A stretch of DNA of 64,000 bases. It comes from Methylobacterium sp. Lineage in GTDB: Bacteria; Pseudomonadota; Alphaproteobacteria; Rhizobiales; Beijerinckiaceae. The position numbers and the translations under genes were made by a program. Location of the stretch: assembly GCA_002928875.1 (NCBI GenBank), contig PERO01000006.1:1-64000 (forward strand). The letters run 5' to 3'. Positions 1 to 8,317 of this stretch are shown here, piece after piece; position 1 is the first letter of the stretch; the number at the start of each line of letters is the position of its first letter. The notes under the pieces are model-generated. The model made no database searches. It worked only from the letters and a program-made list of their open reading frames with translations, and had not been told where the DNA came from.

Positions 1-29
1 CAACACCCCCGCAAGGTCACTGGAACCGT

Positions 30-1046
30 GTGGCTGCGGGCAAAAAAGCTCCGCCAAAGCCAGCGCTCCCGCCACGGAAGTTCGGTGCATCAGACCAAAT
101 CCAGTTCGGTTCGTCCAATTGGTACAACCAGCCTGACTATCCCATCGACCAGCCCCCTCCCCCGGCTCCGGAATTCGAGGAGTCGCTGGAAGCGGTTCGG
201 CAACGCGCCGAGAAGGCGGTCGGCAAGATCACTGTCGCGCGCGACCTGAAGGCTGCTCATCCGGCGATCCGCCAAGTTCTGGCTGATGAAACCGCGCGAG
301 CCGAGAAGGTCCGGGCGTCAAGTTGGTCTTCATCCTGGGATCAACCGCGATTTGCCGCGCCGCTTGATCAGCGGCGCCTTCGGTTGTTGAATGCCGTGTG
401 CCTGGGAGCGGTGAAGGCCGGGTTGAAAGCCAGCCTTTGGCGTAAGGAATTTCCGGTCATCTCGATCGCCGGTGACGACGCGTCGGTTCCCGTCATCGTC
501 CAGAAGATGGTGATGAAGGGCAAGAATGCAGAGACGGACAACCGGCTGTCGATCATCGCCGGGATGATTCCAGACCAATCCGAGCGGATCCTCCGGCGCT
601 GGGATGATCCGCCCGAGGGCAGGCTCGAGGCGCTCATCACAGAGGTGGCCGTCGATCTCGTTGTCCTCGTCGAGGAGCAGTTTCGTGCGGAGCGGATTCG
701 TCGTCACGAATGGCGACTGAAGCATCGCGAGGATTGCATCGAGAAAGCACGCCTTGCGAGGCTTGAAGCGGAACGAAAAGAACGTGAGCGCCGCGAGGCC
801 CTGGAGCAGGCGCGGATCGACCGGCTGTTGCATGATGCCGACCAGCTGCAGAAGGCGCAGTTGATCCGCCAGTATGTTGCGGAGGTCGGGCGTCATCTGG
901 AGTCAGCCCCTCATCCGGCGGCCGAAGATTTCAGGGAGTGGTCCGGCTGGGCTTTGGCACAGGCGGATCGGATCGACCCGGTGCGGAACGGCAGTTTTCT
1001 GGAGCGGATCGAGTACGAGGATCTGGACGACGACAAAGGTGCGTGA
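30..1046 (+). CDS. Hypothetical coiled-coil protein, possibly 5'-truncated by the window edge
   Basis: I do not recognise this family. The reading frame is open to the left edge of the window, so the GTG at 30 may be internal and the true start may lie outside. The N-terminus is rich in Pro and Lys (residues 3-15). The middle (about 115-215) looks globular. Residues about 225-285 are a highly charged Arg/Glu/Lys stretch typical of a long alpha-helix or coiled coil. The C-terminus is acidic (DLDDDKGA). It converges on the serine recombinase pseudogene with about 110 bp between, which holds a perfect short hairpin. Accessory-region character is inferred from these neighbours; no function can be given. 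Confidence 0.6.
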   Translation: MAAGKKAPPKPALPPRKFGASDQIQFGSSNWYNQPDYPIDQPPPPAPEFEESLEAVRQRAEKAVGKITVARDLKAAHPAIRQVLADETARAEKVRASSWSSSWDQPRFAAPLDQRRLRLLNAVCLGAVKAGLKASLWRKEFPVISIAGDDASVPVIVQKMVMKGKNAETDNRLSIIAGMIPDQSERILRRWDDPPEGRLEALITEVAVDLVVLVEEQFRAERIRRHEWRLKHREDCIEKARLARLEAERKERERREALEQARIDRLLHDADQLQKAQLIRQYVAEVGRHLESAPHPAAEDFREWSGWALAQADRIDPVRNGSFLERIEYEDLDDDKGA

Positions 1047-1086
1047 ATCCGTCCGCCAACGCGCTTGGCATCCGCGTCGTCATATA

Positions 1087-1104
1087 TGATAATAAACATT
1101 ATCA
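1087..1104. repeat. Perfect 7-bp inverted repeat between convergent genes
   Basis: TGATAAT, a 4-base loop AAAC, then ATTATCA, in an AT-rich patch between the hypothetical gene and the end of the recombinase pseudogene. It could be a weak bidirectional terminator or a protein-binding site. There is no T-run immediately after the stem. Confidence 0.4.
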
Positions 1105-1158
1105 GTTACTTAGGCTCTCAGCAGCGGAAGAAGAAACGATCAGCTTTGCTGTCAGGCC

Positions 1159-2855
1159 TCAGCCATTGATCGCCTTTCCCTGCCCCTCCCATCCATCCGG
1201 CAGAGCCTGCGCCAGTGCGGTCGCCGTGAGAGCGGTGCCTTCGTAATTGAGCAAGCGCTCGATGATGTCCGGCGCGACGAAGGCGAGGTTGATCATCAAG
1301 GAGACGTTGCGGCGGGATTTCCCCTCGCGCTGAGCAATCTCGACGATGTCGCTGGCTTGGCCGGTTGTGAGCTCGTCGAGCCATCCCCGCGCCTTGTGGA
1401 TGGCAACGATCAGCCGGTCGCGATTGCGGCTCCGGGCATTCCGGTTGGTCGTGTCATCCTGCAACGAGGTGCCTTCAGCTTCGACGACGCGCTGGTAGGG
1501 TTGGGCAAAGCCGAGAGAGCAGGGGATGACGAGCCGTGCGTTCGATGGCCCTGCCCCCTCCGCTTCCCTCTGATCGCTCCGGAGCGTCAGTGCGATCCGA
1601 TCCTCGGAGACATCAACCCGATCGAGACACGCACTGACCACGAGATGATCGTCGGTGGGGCCATCGATTGGTGCGATCGCTGCAGCCCCCTTCCCGCTCG
1701 CGGTTTGCTGGCGGAGTGCATCGATCACCAGGGCTCGATCTCCTCGGCCCTGATGCGGGAGGGCCTTCCGGCTTCCGCCCGTCGCCCTTCGAGCAGGGCG
1801 CGAGAGATGTAGTAGCGGTAGCGCACACCGCGCTTGTTGGTGTGGCTCGGCGCCATGCGGTTGCCTTCGGAATCGAAGATCCGGCCCGTCAGCAAGGATT
1901 GCATGCGGTGGGAGGAACGGGTCTCGCTGGCACGGCCCTGCTCGAGGCAGAGCTGCACCGCCTCGAAGGTCTCGCGATCGAGAATCGCCTCGTGTTCGCC
2001 GGGGAACCATTCGCCCTTGTGGATGATCTCGCCAAGATAGACCCGGTTGCGCAGCAAGGCCTGCAGCGAACCGAAGGCAAAGGGGATCCCCCCTTTCTGC
2101 CGGCCATCCCGAAGTGCGCGGGGTCGGGTGCGGATCCCGAGGCGATCGAGCTCCCGTGCGGCGAGGATTGTCGAGCGTGTCGCGAGATAGGTCCGGAAGA
2201 TCGTGCGGATGGTCTCGGCCTCCTCCGGGATGGTCAGAAGCTTCCGGTTCTCGACGCGGTAGCCCAGAGGCACCGGACCGCCCATGAACATGCCCTTGCG
2301 CTTCGAGGCCGCGATCTTGTCGCGGATGCGCTCCGCCGTGACCTCCCGTTCGAACTGGGCAAAGGAGAGCAGCACGTTCAAAGTCAGCCGGCCCATGCTC
2401 GTCGTGGTGTTGAAGCTCTGGGTGACCGAGACGAACGACGCGCCCCGCGCATCGAAGATCTCCACGATCTTCGCGAAATCGGCGAGGGAGCGCGTCAGGC
2501 GATCGACCTTGTAGACGACAACGATATCGATCCGCCCCGCTTCAACATCGGCGAGCAGACGCTTTAGACCGGGGCGCTCCATGGAGCCGCCGGAGAAGCC
2601 GCCATCGTCGTATTCGTTCGGGATGAGGCGCCAGCCCTCCTGACGTTGCGAGGCGATATAAGCCTCGCAAGCCTCGCGCTGGGCCTGCAGCGAGTTGAAA
2701 TCCTGGTCGAGCCCCTCTTCCGAGGATTTGCGGGTATAGATCGCGCAGCGCCGCTCAGTGCTAGAGCGATCAGATCCCACGCGCGCTGACGCGGCCGATG
2801 AGGGTCGTCGCGTGCCCGCTCCCGAAGACCGGGAGCCCTTCCGTGCTTCAGGCAT
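1159..2855 (-). pseudogene. Large serine recombinase, frameshifted
   Basis: The N-terminal part is a resolvase domain: AIYTRKSSEEG at residues 38-48 carries the catalytic serine of serine recombinases, and VYKVDRLTRS is the conserved downstream motif. A recombinase domain follows (about residues 190-300). The first frame stops at 1725 just after RIRAEEIE, but ALVIDALRQQ and a family-typical tail (ARGWLDEL..., IVEIAQREGKSRR) continue in the next frame to 1159. One missing G in the coding strand near 1731-1736 explains this. The ATG at 2855 is preceded by GGAGGAAG and overlaps the stop of the DUF2924 gene. The product would lose the C-terminal segment, so the gene is probably inactive unless the shift is an assembly error. 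Confidence 0.8.
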
Positions 2856-3462
2856 GGACTTCCTCCCGGACAGCGATCGAGCGGGCGTGACGAGTGGCCC
2901 GCTCATCCGGCGTTGAAGCCGGGTTCAACACCTCCTTCGCCTTGGGACGGGTGACACCGAAGAACAGCCAGCCGTTCCAGCTTGTGCCCGTGATGGCCTT
3001 GGCGATGACCGAGAGCGAGCGATGGCTTGTGCCCTTCCAGAGGAAGCCATCGGGGAGAACCACAACTTCATGGATCTCGCCTTTCCACTCGCGGATAAGG
3101 CGTGTCCCCGCACGCAGCTTGCGGCGGGACTCTGGACGCGCTGCACCCGTGCTCACGGCGCTCTCACCCACTGCACCCCCGCCTTCCCGACGTTGGCTTG
3201 AGGACAGCGCCAACCGCCGTTCCGCCTGTCGCGCCTCTCGCGCGAGGCGCTTCCGGAGCTCGGCCTCCTGAATGCCCTGCTGAAGCGATTGCAAGCGCCA
3301 AGCGAGGGTGCGACGGAGCAGATCGCCCATGAGACCACGGGGTGGCGGCTTCCGGTGTATCCGCCGCCAGAGATCGTGGAGTTCATCCAGCGACATGGTC
3401 GCGAGAGTGGTAACATCGACACGGGCAATCGTCGGATCAAGGGAGCGAACCATCGCCGTCAC
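2848..3462 (-). CDS. DUF2924 domain protein
   Basis: A 204-residue basic protein resembling the DUF2924 family that commonly sits beside large serine recombinases in alphaproteobacteria. Visible traits are an N-terminal helical part (LATMSLDELHDLWRRIH), a basic middle, and a C-terminal segment RLIREWKGEIHEVVVLPDGF followed by NPASTPDERATRH. The start is GTG 3462 or ATG 3453; the GTG overlaps the stop of the upstream DUF3489 gene. Its 3' end overlaps the recombinase start by 8 bp, so the three genes look translationally coupled. The molecular role is unknown; a recombination accessory or DNA-binding role is inference from context only. Confidence 0.8.
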   Translation of the reverse strand: MTAMVRSLDPTIARVDVTTLATMSLDELHDLWRRIHRKPPPRGLMGDLLRRTLAWRLQSLQQGIQEAELRKRLAREARQAERRLALSSSQRREGGGAVGESAVSTGAARPESRRKLRAGTRLIREWKGEIHEVVVLPDGFLWKGTSHRSLSVIAKAITGTSWNGWLFFGVTRPKAKEVLNPASTPDERATRHARSIAVREEVHA

Positions 3463-4100
3463 TCCGCTTCAGCGGAGGAGGCCGCATCGCCGGCTTCGGC
3501 CTGAGCGATATCGACAATCCGGTAGCAGTTCACGCCAGCTGGATCCTGCACCCGCTCCACGCCAAGCCCACGCTTTCGGAAACCGCTGATCACCGCCCGG
3601 ATCGTATGGCCCTGCCAGCCCGTTGCCCCGATGATGGCTTCAACGCTGGCACCACCCTCGGCGCGCAGCATGGCGAGGACCGCGGATTGTTTGTTCGGGC
3701 GCTTGTCGGCACCGGGAAGGATCGAGGGGGCGGAAGACGTTTCGGCGCCGCAATGAGCGGTGCCAGCGGAAACTCCCTCGCCCAGCTCTCGAATGGGATC
3801 GGACCGGTCACCGGCACCGGACTCCGCAAGTGGCGCATCGTCTGCGCCAAGGCCAATAGCCGCAAGTCCGTGTGCTGTGATCATATAAGCAGGTTCACTC
3901 GACTGCTCCCCCAAGTCGGCAGGCATGGGCATCCGCTCCTCAACGATCAGATCATGCTTGAGAAGCGACTGAATGACCCGATCGGCGGCTCCGCCGCGCA
4001 GATGATCGGGCAAGGCAATCCGACCCCCCGGACATTGCGCAGCGCGCGACAGAATGACGAGTTGGGTATCGCTCAGTTTGAGAGAAACGGATATGGACAT
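3459..4100 (-). CDS. DUF3489 domain protein
   Basis: 213 residues. The N-terminal half (about 1-75) reads like a winged-helix module: LSDTQLVILSRAAQCPGG, then DRVIQSLLKHDLIVE. The C-terminal part (about 130-200) matches DUF3489: KQSAVLAMLRAEGGASVEAIIGATGW..HTIRAVISGFRKRGLGV, a helix-turn-helix-like fold. It is the first gene of the three-gene recombinase operon. Inference: a DNA-binding regulator or accessory factor of the recombinase. No experimental role is known to me. Confidence 0.8.
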   Translation of the reverse strand: MSISVSLKLSDTQLVILSRAAQCPGGRIALPDHLRGGAADRVIQSLLKHDLIVEERMPMPADLGEQSSEPAYMITAHGLAAIGLGADDAPLAESGAGDRSDPIRELGEGVSAGTAHCGAETSSAPSILPGADKRPNKQSAVLAMLRAEGGASVEAIIGATGWQGHTIRAVISGFRKRGLGVERVQDPAGVNCYRIVDIAQAEAGDAASSAEAE

Positions 4101-4693
4101 GGGCGGGAGCCTCCGGATGAGGACGGCACCAGCGCCGTCACCACCGGAAGCCCCGGATCAGGCGCCCATCCCGCGCCGCCGAGGCTGGTCAGCCGGCCCG
4201 ATCGAACCGCTGCACCAGCAACACCAATGCTTCCTTTGCGGAGGAAGGGAAGTTCTGTCTGTAATGGGGCCGTGAACGGACGTCCAGCAGTCAGGTCGGA
4301 GTAATAACAAAGCAGACATTTGTGCAGTATCAGTGGGCTAAGCAACGGAAATCCAATTCCCACCCGCTACATCACCGACCACCGTTCAGTTTTCGAGAAT
4401 GACACGCGCTACAGCGCGCTTGTCGAGATCTTATGCATCTTCTCCGATGTTTGTTGATCAGACGCGCTGAAGCTGCTTTACGAACCTCGCGACTTGCTTC
4501 GGTGAGGAAACCCTGACCCCTTGCGACTGTTGGAGGCTAAGCCAACCTGCCGGGCTGTGCAGGGATTCTAATTGTAACGAACGCTTGCCTTCTGGAAAGT
4601 CTTCTCATGCATCTGAAGGCTGGAATGCGGGGGCGTTTGCGGTCCTGCCAGCGGTTTGCAAGCGAACGCCTGTCTAGGCAGTTCGACCGTCAA
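4101..4693. other. Intergenic stretch without a recognisable gene
   Basis: About 590 bp between the DUF3489 start and the glyoxalase stop. It must hold the promoter of the recombinase operon, but I see no convincing -35/-10 pair. Reading frames here are short and have no family resemblance. Confidence 0.4.
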
Positions 4694-5134
4694 TCAACTG
4701 CGCTGTATCAACTCCAAACGGTATCCGTCTGGATCCAGCACGAAGGCAATGATCTCCTCCGCGCGCCCTATCAGCGGTCCGGGAGGACGAACCACTGCGA
4801 CGCCCTTTGCAGCAAGGGCAGCCGTCGCAGCATGGATATCACCGACCGCGATTGCGATATGCCCGAAGGCCGTGCCCTTATCATAGGCATGCTGATCCCA
4901 GTTATAGGTCAGTTCAAGAACCGCATGAGTCTCTTCCGGGCCATAACCGAGAAAGACCAGCGTGAAGCGCTGCTCGTCGAAGGTTGCGACCCGGAGCACT
5001 GTCATGCCGAGCAGGTCCACATAGAAGGCCAGCGAGCGATCGAGGTCCACAACGCGCAGCATGGTGTGCAACAGGCGTGCGCCCGGAAGGGGCGATGCAA
5101 CCGTCGTGGTTGCCTGAGCGGTCGGAAGTGACAT
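4694..5134 (-). CDS. gloA: Lactoylglutathione lyase (glyoxalase I)
   Basis: Isomerises the methylglyoxal-glutathione hemithioacetal to S-lactoylglutathione in the cytoplasm. The four metal ligands of the family are visible: His23 (RLLHTMLRV), Glu74 (HAVLELTYN), His92 (AFGHIAIAV) and Glu141 (YRLELIQRS). GYGPEETHAVLELTYNWD is typical of GloA. At 146 residues it carries a short N-terminal extension of about 17 residues. The ATG at 5134 is chosen because GGGA precedes it; ATG 5152 is in frame without one. It lies downstream of the YdhR-like gene, probably in one operon under the ATAACGATCGTTAT operators. Confidence 0.92.
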   Translation of the reverse strand: MSLPTAQATTTVASPLPGARLLHTMLRVVDLDRSLAFYVDLLGMTVLRVATFDEQRFTLVFLGYGPEETHAVLELTYNWDQHAYDKGTAFGHIAIAVGDIHAATAALAAKGVAVVRPPGPLIGRAEEIIAFVLDPDGYRLELIQRS

Positions 5135-5166
5135 GACGACGTTCCCTGCCATGAAGTGGTCGGCTG

Positions 5167-5190
5167 CCGGCGAGGCCGATGCCTCGCCGG
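5167..5190. repeat. Strong 10-bp stem hairpin inside the ydhR-gloA operon
   Basis: CCGGCGAGGC, loop CGAT, GCCTCGCCGG: a perfect GC-rich hairpin in the 72-bp gap between the two leftward genes. There is no T-run, so it is more likely an mRNA-stabilising or REP-like element than a terminator. Confidence 0.6.
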
Positions 5191-5206
5191 CGGCCGACCC
5201 CGCCTT

Positions 5207-5836
5207 TCAGCGATAGAAGTGCGAATGAACACCACGGCTCGCGGCTTCCACGGGCGCAGCATCGAAAATGCGCGTTGTGTAGGCCACTTCCAGCGCGGCT
5301 GTTTCGGTCGGGAAGTAATCCGTGACGAAGCGCGTGGCGTTCTCGATCGTGTCGAAGGCGTAGAAGCCGCCGACGGACTGGTTCTTCACGCCCGAAAGCC
5401 ATGTCTTGTGGAGGAGGCCCGGCTGCGCTTTCAGGATCGGGTTCATGGCCCGCCAGGGCGCCTGGGCGAAATCCGCCGAGATCTGCGCTTCGGTGTAGAC
5501 GAACGCACCGGGGCGCTGTGTGACCGTACCGCCGAAATGCACGGAGTTCAGGTAGCGGCTCGCCTCCTCGACCACCGAGCCGTCGAAGACGCGGGTCGTC
5601 TGCGCGACGCCGAACTTGCGCGCCTCGGCCGGGAAATAGTTGATCACGAAGGCGCGGGCATTCTCGATCGTATCGAACTCGTAGAATCCCCCAACGGAGC
5701 CGTTCTTCACGCCGGCAAGCCAGGTCTTGTTGCGAAATCCCGGCTGGACCAGGATTGCGGGATTGATATCGCGCCAGGGTGCGCTTTCGAAGGGAAGCGA
5801 AATCTGCAACTCGGTATATACGAAAGCCTTGGACAT
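5207..5836 (-). CDS. Tandem-duplicated YdhR-like (Dabb-fold) protein
   Basis: 209 residues built from two copies of one domain, about residues 4-96 and 112-203. Each copy contains KTWLxGVKNxSVGGFYxFDTIENA followed by a YFP segment, so the gene is an internal duplication of a YdhR/mono-oxygenase-type ferredoxin-like fold. Single-domain relatives usually dimerise; here the two halves may form the dimer in one chain (inference). The ATG at 5836 has GGAG about 11 bases upstream; the open frame runs on to 5929 but that part covers the operator region. It is the first gene of the leftward operon with gloA and diverges from the TetR gene. Confidence 0.8.
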   Translation of the reverse strand: MSKAFVYTELQISLPFESAPWRDINPAILVQPGFRNKTWLAGVKNGSVGGFYEFDTIENARAFVINYFPAEARKFGVAQTTRVFDGSVVEEASRYLNSVHFGGTVTQRPGAFVYTEAQISADFAQAPWRAMNPILKAQPGLLHKTWLSGVKNQSVGGFYAFDTIENATRFVTDYFPTETAALEVAYTTRIFDAAPVEAASRGVHSHFYR

Positions 5837-5888
5837 CGGCGTACTCCATGCAGTGGGATGGCACGGCTCTGTGGATGATTGCGCGGCC

Positions 5889-5916
5889 GTGACGATCGTT
5901 ATATAACGGTCGCGAT
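5889..5916. promoter_or_regulatory. Two abutting imperfect TetR operator copies
   Basis: 5889-5902 matches the palindrome ATAACGATCGTTAT at 12 of 14 positions and 5903-5916 at 11 of 14. They lie between the ydhR-like gene and the tetR gene, nearest the leftward gene. Confidence 0.6.
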
Positions 5917-5927
5917 ATTTCATTCTC

Positions 5928-5941
5928 ATAACGATCGTTAT
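5928..5941. promoter_or_regulatory. Perfect operator palindrome ATAACGATCGTTAT
   Basis: Perfect 14-bp palindrome in the ydhR/tetR divergent promoter. The same 14-mer recurs exactly at 7862-7875 and with one or two changes at other promoters of this block, so it is the likely binding site of the TetR protein at 5983-6594. Confidence 0.8.
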
Positions 5942-5955
5942 CGTGTCAACACAAA

Positions 5956-5969
5956 ATAACGATCCCTAT
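5956..5969. promoter_or_regulatory. Operator copy close to the tetR start
   Basis: ATAACGATCCCTAT, 12 of 14 matches to the palindrome. It ends 13 bp before the tetR ATG, a position suited to autorepression. Confidence 0.6.
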
Positions 5970-5982
5970 TTGGAGAAGCTCC

Positions 5983-6594
5983 ATGCCCCCAAGGGTTGGC
6001 CAGAAGGAAGAGACGCGGCAACGGATTGTCGAGGGCGCCGGTCGCGGCTTCCGTGCGCACGGTTATGGCGGGATCGGGGTCGACGGTCTGGCGCGCGAGG
6101 CAGCCGTGACATCTGGCGCGTTCTACGCGAATTTCAAATCCAAGGCCGCAGCCTTCCGCGAGGTCGTGGCGACAGGGCTGGACGAACTCCGTGATGGAAT
6201 CCTGATGATGCGGGGCCGCTTTGGCACGCATTGGCGGGAGAAATTCGTGGATTTCTACCTAGGCGAGCGCCGGACATGTGACCTTGCCGAGAGCTGTGCG
6301 CTGCAAAGCCTGACCAACGAGGTGGCACGGGCCGATCCCGATATTCGCGCGATCTATGAGGAAAAGCTCCGCGCGATCATTGATTCAACGGCAGATGGCC
6401 TTGCAGGCGACACGGTAAGAAGCCGGCGCGATGAATCCATTGCCCTTCTTGCCCTGCTGATTGGCGGTGTCTCTCTCGCACGGGGGGTGAATGACGAGGC
6501 GCTCGGCAACGAGATCGCGAAAGCCGTGCGCGAGGCTGCCCAACAACTGGAGGACAAGAACCAGGGCGCCAAGGCCAAGCCCCGAAGGGCATAG
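5983..6594 (+). CDS. TetR/AcrR family transcriptional regulator
   Basis: 203 residues with an N-terminal TetR helix-turn-helix (about 8-55: RQRIVEGAGRGFRAHGYGGIGVDGLAREAAVTSGAFYANFKSK read in segments) and a ligand-binding C-terminal domain. GGAG lies 8 bases before the ATG. It diverges from the ydhR-gloA operon, and its promoter holds four copies of a 14-bp palindrome that also precedes the next three rightward genes. Inference: it represses itself and this whole detoxification block and is released by an electrophile or other toxic small molecule; the ligand cannot be told from sequence. Confidence 0.9.
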   Translation: MPPRVGQKEETRQRIVEGAGRGFRAHGYGGIGVDGLAREAAVTSGAFYANFKSKAAAFREVVATGLDELRDGILMMRGRFGTHWREKFVDFYLGERRTCDLAESCALQSLTNEVARADPDIRAIYEEKLRAIIDSTADGLAGDTVRSRRDESIALLALLIGGVSLARGVNDEALGNEIAKAVREAAQQLEDKNQGAKAKPRRA

Positions 6595-6696
6595 CAAAGG
6601 CCCGGCGGAGCGGCACGATCCTGGCGCGCGTTGCGCGATCGATTGTGAGGCCTGAGGGGGCGGTTTCGGATTCCGTCCCGCTCATGGCGAATTTAT

Positions 6697-6710
6697 ATTT
6701 CGATCGTTAT
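6697..6710. promoter_or_regulatory. Operator copy upstream of the DMT exporter
   Basis: ATTTCGATCGTTAT, 12 of 14 matches to the perfect palindrome, about 70 bp upstream of the exporter start. Confidence 0.65.
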
Positions 6711-6779
6711 ATCATTGTGCCATGATCCTGGTCCTGTCGCTCCCGATTGAGGAGCTGCGGCCGAAAAGCCGAGGGGTCC

Positions 6780-7739
6780 ATGTCCATGACACACGAAGCA
6801 CCCTGCTGCGGTGGGACGGTGCAGAATCCGCTGGAACAACCGCCCACCGAGCCGCAAGCCAGAATGCAACGCAACGCTCCGACCGGAGGAGCGCGAGGAT
6901 TCTGGAACTGCCTCGCCGGCATCCTGATCTTCAGCGGCTCGCTGCCGGCAACCCGGGTTGCCGTACTCTCGCTCGATCCGGTCTTCCTCACCCATGCGCG
7001 CGCAGCCTTGGCGGGCCTTCTTGGTGGAATCCTGCTGTTCGCACTCCATGCTTCCCGCCCGAGGCGAAAAGACCTGCTCCCGCTTCTGGTAGTCGCCGGA
7101 GGGGTGGTGATTGGCTTTCCACTCTTCACTGGCCTGGCGTTGCGCCATGTGGGTGCGGCTGATGCGATCGGCTTTCTGGGACTTTTACCGCTCTCAACGA
7201 CTGTGTTTGGGTTCATTCGCGGTGGAGAGCGTCCGAAACCGGTGTTCTGGGGCTTTGCGATCCTGGGGGCGGCGATTGTCATGGCCGGGAGTGGATTGAG
7301 CCTGGCTGCCACTGCTTCCGAGGGCGTGATCTACATGCTTATGGCCGTCCTCGTCTGCGGTCTTGGCTACGCAGAAGGCGCGATTCTCGCTCGCCGGCTC
7401 GGCGGATGGCAAGTGATCTCTTGGGCCCTTGTCCTTTCCTTGCCCGTCTCGATGGGCCTGACCCTGCGCATTTGGCCGGATGATCTGCTTCGCGTCGACT
7501 TAGCTGGCTGGCTCGCCTTTCTCTATGTCTCGATCTTCAGCATGCTCGTGGGCTTCATTTTCTGGTATCGCGGCCTCGCCATGAGCGGGATCGCACTCAG
7601 CAGCCAATTGCAACTTCTCCAGCCTTTTGCGGCCTTCATGCTCGCTGCCCTGGTGTTGGGGGAATCCGTGAGCCTCGGCATGATCGGAACGGCCGCCGCT
7701 GTCATGTTCTGCGTCGCCGGTGCCCGTCGCTTCGGCTGA
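6780..7739 (+). CDS. EamA/DMT-family exporter
   Basis: An inner-membrane protein of 319 residues with about ten hydrophobic segments and the duplicated EamA organisation; the second half ends with an LQPFAAFMLAALVLGE-type motif of drug/metabolite transporters. The ATG at 6780 is preceded by GAGGGG; an in-frame upstream ATG at 6747 lacks a binding site. It lies in the TetR block and carries the shared operator, so it probably exports the compound or product that induces the block (inference). Substrate unknown. The N-terminal 35 residues before the first helix are unusually long and contain a CC pair. Confidence 0.85.
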   Translation: MSMTHEAPCCGGTVQNPLEQPPTEPQARMQRNAPTGGARGFWNCLAGILIFSGSLPATRVAVLSLDPVFLTHARAALAGLLGGILLFALHASRPRRKDLLPLLVVAGGVVIGFPLFTGLALRHVGAADAIGFLGLLPLSTTVFGFIRGGERPKPVFWGFAILGAAIVMAGSGLSLAATASEGVIYMLMAVLVCGLGYAEGAILARRLGGWQVISWALVLSLPVSMGLTLRIWPDDLLRVDLAGWLAFLYVSIFSMLVGFIFWYRGLAMSGIALSSQLQLLQPFAAFMLAALVLGESVSLGMIGTAAAVMFCVAGARRFG

Positions 7740-7861
7740 ACCGGCGCCGTGATGCCCTCCCAGTTGGGACTACACCTCAACACGCACCGTCGAGCCTGAT
7801 TGATCACGTCGCGGAGGTCAGCGCGGACCGATAACGGGTTTGACAAAGCACGTCTAAATTT

Positions 7862-7875
7862 ATAACGATCGTTAT
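7862..7875. promoter_or_regulatory. Perfect operator palindrome before the DUF1127 gene
   Basis: Exact ATAACGATCGTTAT. A TTGACA box lies at 7840-7845, so a repressor bound here would cover the -10 region of that promoter. Confidence 0.8.
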
Positions 7876-7900
7876 ATTACTTTCTGTCACGGAGATCGTC

Positions 7901-8275
7901 ATGCCCCTGTGGAAACTCATGGCTATACCCCCTTTTCTGGCTTCGACCGGGCTTGCGCTTGGCGCGACACTCAGGGCCGGCCTGGCCGCCGCCATTCGTT
8001 GTCTCAACCGCCCTCGGCGAAGGGCGCCACTCTCAGCCATGGATCCTCACGTCCTACGCGACATTGGATTTGAGCGTTCCATGCTGATCGTTTCAGAGAT
8101 TTCCGAGCCAGAAAGGACCGTCTTGCCCGAGAAAACAAGTGATACGGCCGGCGAAGCGCCAAGACGGCGGCCAACGTTCAGCCTTGTGGTCCGGTCGCGG
8201 TTGGTTGCTGTCTCCCCCTCTGCACGAGCCACGAAACGTCTCACCTGCGGCAGCGAAGCCGTCGTCGAGGCGTGA
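7901..8275 (+). CDS. DUF1127 (YjiS-like) protein with a long basic tail
   Basis: 124 residues. LSAMDPHVLRDIGFERSML at about residues 44-62 is the DUF1127 signature (xLxDIGLxRS). Family members are usually 45-95 residues; here about 60 extra residues follow, rich in Arg, Ser and Thr. The N-terminus (1-32) is hydrophobic. GGAG precedes the ATG. The perfect TetR operator lies 25 bp upstream. DUF1127 proteins are linked in other alphaproteobacteria to stress and RNA-related regulation; the role here is unknown. The C-terminal extension may be non-functional. Confidence 0.7.
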   Translation: MPLWKLMAIPPFLASTGLALGATLRAGLAAAIRCLNRPRRRAPLSAMDPHVLRDIGFERSMLIVSEISEPERTVLPEKTSDTAGEAPRRRPTFSLVVRSRLVAVSPSARATKRLTCGSEAVVEA

Positions 8276-8317
8276 GGGCAAACTGGGGCGGCGCGCCAGA
8301 TTGGCGCAGTTGACAAA

